Positions 11,021 to 23,300 of a stretch of DNA of 64,000 nt are shown here, piece after piece. The notes beneath the pieces are model-generated. The model made no database searches. It saw nothing but the letters and a program-made list of their open reading frames with translations, and was not told the DNA's origin. Within the stretch, counting starts at the first letter, position 1. Each line of letters starts with the position of its first letter. The DNA comes from Conchocele bisecta (taxonomy: Eukaryota; Mollusca; Bivalvia; Lucinida; Thyasiridae). The DNA lies in contig JAQRGA010000343.1 of the NCBI GenBank assembly GCA_029237695.1, positions 1-64,000 of the forward strand. The letters run 5' to 3'. A program made the position numbers and the translations under genes.

Positions 11021-11219
11021 TGGTTACTTGGTTACTTGGTTCTTTAGTCGCTTGGTCCGTTAGGCGCGACTCTCAATTTCTTCTTGAAAGTATCTCCACT
11101 GGGTGCAGAAACTGTGTCTTCGTGAAGTTTATTCCACGAAGAGACTACCCGATTAGAAAAGAAGTTTTTCCTAATATCTGAATGGAAGCTATACCCAGAC
11201 AAAAAAAAAGGGCCAACAA

Positions 11220-11945
11220 TGTACTACAACAATGTATGAATGCTGTACAGTTCTTTAATAGTATTGTAATAGTATAACAAATCACATGCAAATGAGCTAT
11301 CACTATACTATCAATGTACTATCAATGTACTATCAACAATGAACTAATAAAGAACAGCTGATATCAATATACTAGCAATGCACTGTTAACAAAGAACTAA
11401 TGCAGTACTGATGCCATCAATGTACTAACAATGTACCATGAACAGTATACTGATGATATTATATTAATTATCAATGTACCAGCAATGTACTAGCAATGTA
11501 CTGTAGACAATGTACTAACAATGTACTATGAACAGTATACTGACGATATTATCAATTAATGTACCAGCAATGTACTAGCAATGTACTGTAGACAATGTAC
11601 TAACAATGTACCATGAACAGTATACTGATGATATTATCAATGTACCAGCAATGTATTGTACACAATGTACTAACAATGTACCATTGCAAGGGATTCCACT
11701 GGGGAAAATAAAAAAATCGCCACTTCAAAAACAAAAATAATAATAAAAAAAATCAAAAAAAAAAAAACATATTTTTTTCGAAAGTTGTAATTTTTTATCG
11801 CCAATTGTTTATTTTTATCACCAATTGCGAAAGTGGCGATCGCCAGCGGAATCACTGCATTAATTTGCTAGGACAAGCAGCCATAGTACATTGATAGCCG
11901 AACTATCAATGTACTGCCATAAATTAATTACCAATGTACTACAGT
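11220..11945. repeat. tandem repeat rich in CAATGTACTA
   Basis: A unit of about 100-120 bases recurs from 11280 to 11690 (caatgtactaacaatgtacc, 'atgaacagtatactgatgatatta', 'agcaatgtactgtagacaatg'). A tail at 11885-11945 follows an A/T-rich insertion at 11700-11860. No gene. Confidence 0.75.
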
Positions 11946-12129
11946 ATAACCTCTCTAAACTGGAGGCCTATTAGTGTCTTTAATTTTAATTTGTTTCTCA
12001 CTTAATTGTACCGACCATGTATGTTCACGATTGCAAAGCACACAAACAGGGCTTGCAAAGATCATATACCAGAATTTAAATTTAAGTGTCAAAATTACCG
12101 ATCAAAATTATACATTATGTGTGAAATAC

Positions 12130-12850
12130 AATGTTTTTATTGTTTAGAAAGTGTAGAGCCAGATCAGGGTATACACTGTAATTTGCTATCTATGTACATG
12201 TATCAAAGGCATTGGTATGGTTTGGTGAATAGCCAATTGGAAGTAAATACGAGTAAAAATCAGCCAAAACCAGGCATATTGTCTTTGTGACCAGTATAGA
12301 CCCAGATCAGGGTATACACTGTTGTGTCGGGGGTCCCGTGACAGACACACTGTAATTTGCTATCTATGTACATGTATCAAAGGCATTGGTATGGTTTGGT
12401 GAATAGCCAATTGGAAGTAAATACGAGTAAAAATAAAAATCAGCCAAAACCAGGCATATTGTCTTTGTGACCAGTATAGACCCAGATCAGGGTATACACT
12501 GTTGTGTCGGGGGTCCTGTGACAGACACACTGTAATTTGCTATCTATGTACATGTATCAAAGGCATTGGTATGGTTTGGTGAATAGCCAATTGGAAATAA
12601 ATACGAGTAAAAATCGGACAAAACCAGGCATATTGTCTTTGTGACCAGTATAGATCCAGATCAGGGTTTACACTGTTGTGTCGGGGGTCCTGTGACAGAC
12701 ACACTGTAATTTGCTATCTACGTACATGTATCAAAGGCATTGGTATGGCTTGGTGAATAGCCAATTGGAAGTAAATACGAGTAACAATCGGACAAAACCA
12801 GGCATATTGTTTTCATGACCAGTATAGACCCAGATCAACACTGTTGGCTC
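12130..12850. repeat. ~175-bp tandem repeat, 4-5 copies
   Basis: The segment containing 'tgctatctatgtacatgtatcaaagg', 'ttggtgaatagccaattgga' and 'ccagatcagggtatacactg' recurs at spacings of about 143, 180, 174 and 176 bases. The first copy lacks the ~36-base 'gttgtgtcgggggtcc..acacactg' piece found in the others. Open frames here are repeat translations. Confidence 0.85.
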
Positions 12851-13619
12851 TGTCAATACAATTGAATAGTTACTATAAAAACTGCATGAATGTTTGCAAC
12901 TGATCAGGAGTTATACTTGTCAGTAATGAAAATAGCAAGGTATTGTCATATTGTTGCCCATATCAAATTTGAATGTAAATATATTTCATTCAGCGATATG
13001 GTCAATATAAACAAGAAAATGTGTTGTATAACACAGATGCCCAACTTTGATAGTAAACAAGGCAAAATGTCCCCAAGCGTTAGTTTTTGTTGATGGACAG
13101 GCGGACAAGGGTAACACTAAATGCCCCCTCCACAATCATGGTGGGGCACAAAAATGAACGTTGGGATGCAAGCACGCACACATAGACATTATTGTGATCA
13201 CTATGTCAAGCTTTCTGCAAGTGTTAAAGAGGAACATACGCAAGTGAAATGTAGAACAATATCCCCAAGGGATACAAAGAAGCTCTAAAAAACAATACTA
13301 CAATTTAGCACCACATCCATGACCAGTTTGCTGAAGTTCAAACTTGTGGATGATAAAACATTTTATACATAAATTGTCATTTTACTGCTATTTCGAGGAA
13401 GGTGGGTCACACGGCCCACTGAATCGCAATTGCACCAAGCAAATTTGGAAAATGTATATCCCTGAAGAATGAATCATTAACACAAGTGTGACCTTGACCA
13501 GAGGCATAGAGACCTGAGCATTAATTACGCATGTTTCGTCCTCTGATGATGACGAAAGTTATTCGAAAATCCATCGTACGGTTTTGCAGATAAGACGCAG
13601 GACAGACACTCAGAGATCA

Positions 13620-14185
13620 TAATGGTATTTATGTTGAGATATTATATGATATTTAGACATAGATCCAATATTTCTAACCTTCATTGCTTCTGCCAGCATA
13701 TATTCCAAATGCTTACATGTATCAAGTGTCCAAACATTGAAGCAATCCATCAAGTAACAATGTTATACGATGATGAAGAAACTTATACATGTACAAACTT
13801 TTGACGCAAAAAAATGGCTACCCCCGGTAAATGTTTCCGCAAACATGTGAAGATAAAAAAAGGCCAAGGTCATGTTAATGGCGGCATGAGTATATTCTGA
13901 ATGATCACATGTTTAAGGTGTCCAAATATTGAAGCAATTCGTTAAGTAATTAATATTAAAGTTAAATCATGATAAAGAAACTTCTACAAACTTTTTGACG
14001 CAAAAATGGCTAAGTGTTTCCGCAAACATGTGCAGGTAAAAATGTCACGTTAATGGCGGCATGAGTGTGTTCCAAATGCTCACATGTATCAAGTATCCAA
14101 ATATTGAAGCAATCCGTCAAGTAATATTAAAGTTATAGCATGATGACGAAGCTTGTACAAACTTTGACATTTCGTACGACGATGC
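13620..14185 (+). repeat. ~185-bp tandem repeat, three copies
   Basis: Three diverged copies share 'gtttccgcaaacatgtg', 'ggtcatgttaatggcggcatgag', 'catgtatcaagtgtccaaa' and 'cgtcaagtaatattaaagtta'. The same family is found at 20756-20870, 21355-21405, 35024-35290 (two copies) and inverted at 53985-54265. It lies just beyond the 3' end of the nine-exon gene. Confidence 0.8.
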
Positions 14186-14218
14186 AGACAACGGAAAAAA
14201 AGCGACGACTATAGTCAT

Positions 14219-14334
14219 TTAAGTTATTTTTTTTCTTTCAATTCGTTTAATAGTGTCGCGAGCTGAGCCCATTTTCGTGTTCCATGCCCTTTTGAAGGCT
14301 GGGTGGTCCATCTTGAGAATATGTGCTGCATATG
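14219..14334 (-). CDS. exon 9 (terminal) of the nine-exon gene
   Basis: The acceptor tttatttgcag is followed by 116 bases that complete the split codon and encode YAAHILKMDHPAFKRAW, NTKMGSARDTIKRIERKKIT and a TAA stop at 14219-14221. A second in-phase acceptor lies nine bases downstream (gcatatgcag before CACATATT) and would remove three residues. The exon is too short and too far from an ATG to be seen as a standalone frame; it was found by looking for a phase-compatible terminal exon. Confidence 0.82.
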
Positions 14335-17300
14335 CTGCAAATAAATTAAAAAACATAGCATAAAGATGTAATCAAACTTGCATTTCAAATATTGGTCCCA
14401 TCTGAAAAAGGGACCTTAAGAAATGTTCAACCAGAGTAGTCCCAGATCAGCCGGTGCCTGCATGATCAAGTTGAATTAATGTCTGCAGCATATAACAAGT
14501 GTGCCGAATGTTGAGACAGTAAGTGGAAATAAATTCTTACAAAAGTGCAGATTAAATGCACAAAGTAGTTGTGATGGATAAGTCATTTAAGTGGATTTTT
14601 TTTTTAACCCCAGTGGATAAACTGAAATTCTGGATAACTGTTTTCAGCACAGACGTAAATTTATTTTTTCTCCAATCTTTGGTGAATACGGATTCAGATG
14701 GTTTTATCAAAACAAAATTATAATCATTTATCAGAATCTATTTTGTAGGTTGATTTTATATAATTACCTTTCAAAGACTCGTACACAGGGTCCTTGCTGA
14801 AAGTTGATGTGCCCCCTTCTTTCGCCAAGTCCCATAGGTCAAAGAAGCCGTCGATTAGTCGTTTAATAATTTCTGTGTTCCGGTCTTCTCTGACTGTACG
14901 GCCACTCTTCTTGGCCCGGTTCTCCTTCCGCTGTCTGGTTTTCCCCAGGGAAGACAATATATTGTGAAGCCACAAGGACTTCACAGCAATTACTGCCCCT
15001 GGAGCCAGCCGCTGATAACCGTCTGGTACATCCTGAGTGACGTTCAGCTTGATCTGTAAGTGAATGGTCATTTGTTTTGCATTCCAATACATAGTTGTGG
15101 AATTTACACATAGTTACTGGAAGTTACACCTGGCGCCAATTAATCTGGTGTGAAAAGCATGCCTGGTACCAGATCAGGACATTCGGGTTTGAGTACAACC
15201 ACATTCAATGAATATAGAGCACGGGGGCAATGCGATCATGCCTCCAGTTGCTGCCATATGATTTAAGTGCATTATCATTGACTTCATTGTGCTGATGTTC
15301 AGTATGCATATATATGTATTATGATCAGTATGGCCATAGCCAGTATAGAAAGCATTTAAAATCAAGTTCAGGTTTTGCTTGGTATGTCTACGTACATAAT
15401 CCGTAAACTCCACTTCAGGCCGTGTTTTTGGTTGATATCTTTTCTTGATACCTGCCCCAGGGAGGTTGTCTTCACCGGCATCTGTAACAATATGTTTAAA
15501 AAATCTGATCATGGCTTCCCGACATATTTGTCTGATAGTTGTGTTCAGCGATTTGCAAGGATCGACTGACATTGTTTATACTCACTGCTCTGTAGTTTGT
15601 GCGGCTGTAAAAAGTCGCCTCATACTTTCTATCAATGCTGTTATTATTTTCCGATCGTGTTGGTCATTGAGCACTACTGTCATTCCGACAGTTGTGTATG
15701 TTTTCACCTTCAGTGTCTACGTGTCCCATGTACGTTGAGTAGCGCTTAAGCCGGTGCTAGGTGGCATTTGTGTCATTGACTGTGCCTATTCTGATACAGT
15801 CTGTGACACAGATGAAAGAATAGAATCAAATCAAACGTATTTGTCTGGTAATTGGGTTCGGCTATTAGATCGACTAATCAAACGTATTTGTCTGGTAATT
15901 GGGTTCGGCTATTAGATCGACTAACAAATATTATATAGTTACACAATGAAAGTGGCTAAATGACTTGAGCGAATAAGTTGGTCAAGGTGCTATGAGAAGT
16001 GAAAGAATGTACCGTAATTATTCTATTAACCACCCCCTCTATTAAACGCCCATCCCCCTTTGTTGAACTATACAAACAAAAATTTAATATGGCGGTGCTA
16101 TAAAACTGTTTCAAAACACAAATATCGAGTGACAACTTCCGTATTAGACTTACATACAGTATGTCGTAAAACGAACCACCAGCGGTTGATGCACAAATGA
16201 TGAAAGTTTTTCCTTTAACCCTTAGACCGATATCTTATTTTTTTTTTTGTCTGCTGTTTATTTTCTATTTTTATCATCAAAAACATGCGTTGACAGCACT
16301 TTAGAATAATTTACAACATGCTCTGACAGCACTTCAGAACCATTTCCATTTCAAATTTTGGAAATGATTCTGAAGTGCTGTCAAACCATGTTTTTATTGA
16401 GAAATAAGGCAAGATATAAAAGCAACAGCAGACGACAATTGTTGTGAGTAGCGGTCTAAGGGATAATACCAACTGATCAAAACAATGTCAGAACTAAACA
16501 CAATAATGAATGTTAAATCTGATTGAGTGGGAAGTAATGTCCATTTATAACAAGAGGTTAAAACAGAGACAGATAAATTGATTAGCCGTTGATACGCTTA
16601 ACCAGTTGACCTATTTCATCAGGCTTACCGTGTGTGAACAATTGGTTGCTGCGATGTGTTTCCAAAAATAGGCGAGTGCTTTCGAGATGCGATAGGTTGT
16701 ACAGGCCTATTGTATTTCGGTGACCTATTATGGTTTTAAGAAATGCGGGATAAAATGGCTCTATTAACCACCCCCCACCACCATGGCACCTTGCCATTTC
16801 GCAATGCCCCAAGGGTGTTTAATAGAATAAATATGGTATGTCTTGCATTCATCATGAAAATAAAAGTCTATGGGAAATCTTATTCCATCGGCACATTGGT
16901 GTATAAACATACTACAGAGCTCCAGATAAGGTGCGTATTTTATGCACTTATCTTAGCAGAATATGCACCGATTATCAAAAGTGGCAGTACAAAATACTCA
17001 CAGCAATGTAAAAATACGCATTGATTTACTGTAATTTAAGTTGAAATTTACTTTTTAAATGTTGTTTTTTATATCATTTGTTCCCTATTTTATAAGGAAG
17101 AAAATCAATACCGATACATGCAATACATTGTAAAAAGTAAAATAGGCATGGAATTTGAAATCTGTGAGTATAATACTCTTTAGATAAAAAACTTATCTGG
17201 AGCTCCGATACTTCATAATTCTGCATGTTCATTTGATAATTACCAGATTGAGTTAGTTCCCGTATACGGCTTTTCAGGTCACTGATCTCACGGTCCTTCA

Positions 17301-20300
17301 TGTAACAGTCCATACATTCACTACTGTTAGTCATGCTGTTACACGCTTTTGATGTAGATGGCAATGAGGATGTGGCTGACGGAATTGTGTTTGTTGGCAA
17401 TGGAGGGGATTGAGATCTAATGGTGACAGGGTCAATGGATTCTTCCAAGTTGTGAAAAGTATCATCCACAACTTGAAGAGAAGTTGTAATCATGTTTGGT
17501 GTAGAAGAATGTGGATAATTTTCGCTAATGTCAAGTATAGTGGTCAGATCTGTCCCTTGTTGCATGGTTGCTTGTGTGTTTGATGGCTCCGGTTGTAGTG
17601 GCCATGTTTGCTGCAAGTTGGGATATGGGAGGTGTGTGTATGGTTGTCCAGGGTAATAGTTGTTATAAGCATGCGGCTGAGAAATGGTTACCGGGAGAGT
17701 CATTCCGTTGTTAGAATGGGGAGGGAAGAAATTTTGAAACATTCCATTAGGAAAGGGGGATGATTGCATATTTGGCGAGAATGGTGGGGATTGCATACCC
17801 TTAGTATTGGCATTGGGTGTGAATGGTTGGGATGTCATATTGGGTGAGAACATTGGGGATTGCATACTGTTAATATTGGTATTAGGAGTGGTTGGTGGGG
17901 ATCGCATATTGGGTGAGAACAGTGTGGATTGCATACTATTTGTTTTGGCATTGTGTGTCAAGGGTGGGAATTGCATACAGTTAGTATTGGGCGAAAAGGG
18001 GGTCGATTTCATGCCATCATTAGTATTAGTACTGGGTGAGGAGGTCGGGGATTGCAGTGTAGTTTGTTGGATTCCATTTGTATTGCATGTAGGTGGTATG
18101 ATGGTGAGTGATACATTTCCAGTGGTCGAAATGACCGAGGATGGCGTCTCTGTGACCGTTGAAATGGTGGGTGTTGTCCTAGTGGCCATACATGTTGTTG
18201 TAATGGTTGACTGGGTGCAAGTGGCGGTCATGGTAATGATAGATTGTGTTGTAATGACAGGGTGAGAAAAGGTGGAATTGGCTGTAATAATATTACGATT
18301 AGTGTTAGTAATGTCACATGCACTCACATGCTTTGATTGACAGGCAGAGCTGAACAGACAGGCAGCTACATGTTGTGCTGAAGCCGCCTGTGCTTCCTTT
18401 CTCTTCCGGGTTTCTGCTTGTATCTCTAGAACATGTAAAACAAGCAAATTTAGAAAAAATATATACCCCGATGAATGTGTTTCTGACCTCAAAGTGTGAC
18501 ATTGACCATGGACATATGGACCTGAGTATTTTGTGCGTTTTGTCCTCTGATGATGACAAACACATATTTGTGGAAATTTTTCTTTGATATTTGACCTTTG
18601 ACCTCCAAGTGTAACATTGAGCTTTGATAGGGACATGGTATTACACGTGTTTCGTTGTCTGTTGATGACAAAAATTTGTGTATAATTATTCAAAATCCAA
18701 ATGGTTTTGTAGATATGGCCCCAGACGGACACCACAAATATTATATGGGTAGACTATGAAATGAAAATATGAAAATATGAAAATATGAAAATATGAAAAT
18801 ATGAAAATAGGACAGTCACACACAAGCATATGAAGTTTCAAGTCATTAAAACTCTGGGTTGCGGAGATAGTTACCAGTATAATTAAGATGCCAAACATTT
18901 TAAAGGCTTTTAAATAAATTGCCCTACTAAATAAAGCAGATGCATTCGCTGAATAAGATTTACATGTATGTGGCTTTAAGAGAATGACAACTGTGTCGAC
19001 AATAGCGGGACATTTGTTACTCATAAGTACTGACCATTTTTGCTTCAGTACACAAGTAAGTATGAGTACTTGTGCTCATAATTTAAGACGAGTACCGAGT
19101 CTTGAAAATTGTTACTAGAGTAAGTACCGAGTACGAGTAGCACATCCTTGCATTTGTGACCGGGCGCACATGAAAACAAATGCGGGTCATATAAAATTGC
19201 GTCAAAATGGCCAAATTTGCGCATCAAAGAAAACCCTGCTCATGTATGCACATGTATACAAATTAATATACATGTACAATTCAATATAATTGTTTGCCTA
19301 TGCATTTAATCATGCCCTACGCATATCTAAAACCCAATGAATGCCTTTAACGCAAAAATATGTTGTATGAAAGTATACATGTACAGGAGGGATGGGTTGT
19401 GGCCTAGGTGTTAGAACACCTGACTACCAATCCGGAGGTTGTGGGTTCAAGCTTCGCCTTAAGGATAAAAATACTTTCATAGTATTTCCATCTCATTGGT
19501 CTGTCGGATGGAGACTTTAAACTATGGGGACGCCTCTATATGACCACCTTAGCTGTTGCTTGGATGCTAAACCCATTCACCTTCACTTTATACAAGTACA
19601 GGCTGACAAATAACATGATATGAACTTTCAAGTGAACATACATGATATATAGGGCTGCAGATTTAATGTGTTTCTGAAAACTAACGAAAATTTTAAGGAT
19701 GGACATGACAGAAAGGCAAAATCTATATCCTACTAATGTCTCACGATTCTTTGATAAACAATTGGGCAAGTTTGATCAGCTCATATTTTCATCAGCTCTT
19801 TCTTTAGAGACAATTTTGCAATAAATATATCGGATTTCTTGAAGAATGGACACCCAATTAGTATGTGTATCTGTTTACCTTTTTTCTTTTTCACCACAGC
19901 CTGTTGGGAATCATTTTCTGTAACTAATAGAAACAATATGCAATAAGCATGATAATATATAATTAAGAAGCACCTCAAATAGTAACAACAACAAGAATTC
20001 CGCCACGGAAGCGGTGTCGCACCTGACGAGGTATTTGACCGTAACATGATCATGGGCATGTGCTAAAGAAAGCATCACAAAAAACCGTCAGAGATAGTGC
20101 ATGCTTAAAGGTATATGCCCACTCATTAGACACAAACTGTTCTTTATATCAGAGACATCATCTGAGACATTGACTGGCAAAATAAACATTCATTCACCAT
20201 TACCCCACGTACTGATTGGCATTATTATACATTTTATATCAGAATTTCCACACTGATATCAGTGAAACCGTGTTTCCTTAAAATATTAACGGACATTACT

Positions 20301-23300
20301 ATTTATTCTCTGTATTTATTTTTTGATGTGCAATGATCATACTTAATAATCTGTCGAAAATATTGTTTTTTTCTTCCGCATAATTAGTATAAATAATTAA
20401 AAAACATCATGCCTCATTTGCATATGATAATAGCCTGATACCACCGCGCGTCACTATCAGTAAAATAAACATTACTAAATGATTATTCTGTATAGCGGGC
20501 ACTCGTAATGTTTAGAACTGGTGGAATAGTGACACAATTTAACACTTATTTATTCCTATAAAGAACAAGTTGTGCCTACTGAGTGGGCATGTAGCCTACC
20601 TTTAAATCTTGACACAGGAACATGATATGGGAGGTGGGCCTGTGAGGTTGATGTTAAACAAACAAACAAACAAAAATAATAATAAGCTCGATAATTAGTT
20701 GGCTATATATCGTTTAAAAATATCAAACGACAATTCATTGACATTATATTTTGATTTATTTCCGCAAAACATGTAAAGGTAAAAAAGGTCAAGGTCATGT
20801 AAATGGTAGCACAAGTGTGTTCCAAATGCTACAGGTATCAAATTCCAAACATTGAAGCAATCCATCACAGGTATTTGGCGTGTTTCGGCTTTCCTGGTTA
20901 TAGCTCTATATATATATGAACAAGGGATAACTTTGGTCGGACACGACCTCGCATAATAACAAAATAACATGTTTAAAATTGTAATTTTCTATGCATTCTA
21001 TGTATTTCTGCAGGATATCGATAATTTTCAAATGATCATATGAACTTGCCAGTACAATATTGACATTAGAGCCGTAAAACACATTATTTCATTTGTTATG
21101 ATGCGAGGTTGTGTCCGACCTAGGAACAGGAGCTGCAAGTCGATATTATTTGCATAAATATGATCTAACTATGTTATTTTAGCAAGATAACAATACTTCT
21201 TAAATGAACATGTGCACTTTCCACCAAAATATTCACATTAGCGTTAATAAAATAAATCGCGGAATGTATTATGATACGAGGTCGTGGAATCCTTGTTCAT
21301 ATATATGTAGTTATACCGATGAAAGCCGAAACACGCCGACTGCCTGTGCAATCCATATCATGATGAAGAAACTTGTACAAACCTTTTGACGTAAAACAAT
21401 ATGGCTCATTTGAGAATTATTGTTATCTTGCTAAAATAACATATAGTTAGACATGTTTATGCAAATAATATCGAATTACAGCTCATTTTCCTACATGTAG
21501 GTCGGGCATGACCTCGTAACATAACAAATAAAATAATGTGCTTAAGGCTCTAACGTCAATATTGCATAGTGGCAAGTTCATATGATCATTTGAGAAGTAT
21601 CGATATCCAGCAGAAATACATAGAAAATTACAATTTTAAACATGTTATTTTGTTATGATACGAGTTCGTGTCCGACCAAAGTTAGAAGCCGTGTTCATAT
21701 ATATCGGGTTATACCGATGAAAGCCGAAACACGCCGAATGCCTGTGCTATGGACCTGGCACCAGGTCAGGTTATTCTAATTTCAGGGCTGAATATATTTT
21801 TTCTCGATGTAAATCTTCCGTTCTCATTTTAGGATTTTCCCCCAATGCAGCCGGTTAAAACGTGATTGAGCCCGTTTGCACGGCCTTACAAGACATTCAC
21901 TTTTGATAGGCCGTTAAACACCAATAAACAAACAAAAATTATTACCATTCTTCACTTTTTTCTTGTTTGTCTTTGTCTTCGCTGGCACTGCTTTTGTTGT
22001 TTTTTCTGTAAATCCATCAATTTGATCAAATATTACATGTAGAAATTTTGTACATGTTGTACATGAATCATACTTGATTGCACATATTTTAATTGTTAAT
22101 TCGGGATTCACTGATTGAGCTGGTCACCATTCTGAATAGGATTAAATGTCAAAGTCGCCATCGTGTTTTTTTGGGGTTCCATGAAAAGAATAGAAACAAA
22201 ATCGTTGTAACACAAGAGTATCCTTATCCTGTAAACAGTCCCATGAGTGAAGCACCTGTAGCATGTTTAGAAAGGCTAACACAAATATTGATAAATTTAC
22301 TGTCTTGACTGTTGATTAAAGGATTTAACAACAATATTTTATCAAACTATACATGTATATATGTTCTGAGTGCCAATGAGTGTTTGATGCAATTAGGTTT
22401 TTAACTTATTTCACTTTTGAAGGCTACATTAACCAAATTAAGTTGATTTAAATGCTGTTTCAGAATGTAGACGGGATACATAGAATAGTAGGTTAGTGCC
22501 GAAATGGGAAAAAATATCTGTCTTAGTCTCGTCATGGTGTAAGAAAATGTGAGATATCATGAAAATATTCCAATTTAAATTGTCAAGTCTTACCTTTGAT
22601 TGCATGTAATTGGTTTTGATCCTGTTCAGCCAGTACACGAGATTCTACATGTACTTCAACATCGGTAGCCTCGCCTAAAATTCACAGATATACACTACAA
22701 TACATACGTTCATTACGTATTATACACATTCACATGACAGCCAGTCTGTATTCTTCCACATATATGTTTGAGTGTGCTCAAATGATCAACCTCTCCAAGT
22801 CAGCACCCTTAATTGTCATGTTTTTGTTTTACTTTGCCGTTTAATGTGATGTTAGTACTACTACATGTATTGGATTATACCATCTGCGAGGCTTTTGCTT
22901 TATGAAAATGCATTATATTTGTTAGTTGTTTTTGTACATGTATATTGATTTTCAGTGTATCATGGAGTGCACAGGTCTTACATGTACATGTATGTGTAAT
23001 TGTTAAACCTGGGGTCGCGCACGTGAGGTTATATTGCACACATGCATTACTTCGTAACGATACATCCTTCCACTTTAATACAATTACGCTCTTACTGATC
23101 GTACATCCGTCCGTCAGTTTCTCCAATAGGGGCCCTACATTTTCTAGTTACCTTTATATATATCTACAACAATAGCTTCATAATGCTGCGTTCTCTTCCA
23201 TAACGCAACAACCTTCTGTCCAACAGAGATTTCCTCAAATCGCATTGGCTGGTCATCTTCTGGCCTCAATATCGCATCGGCCAGAAGAGCCGACCCGAAG

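Noticed and set aside
14768..15053. BEN domain assignment for the C-terminal region
   Set aside because: Helical and basic, and it follows a coiled coil as in BEN proteins, but the order of conserved positions recalled for BEN does not fit; left as unknown.
17807..18265. 152-residue open frame on the plus strand (MALGVNGWDVILGENIG...)
   Set aside because: It is the antisense shadow of the repeat-rich exon 6 of the minus-strand gene and has no splice or family support.
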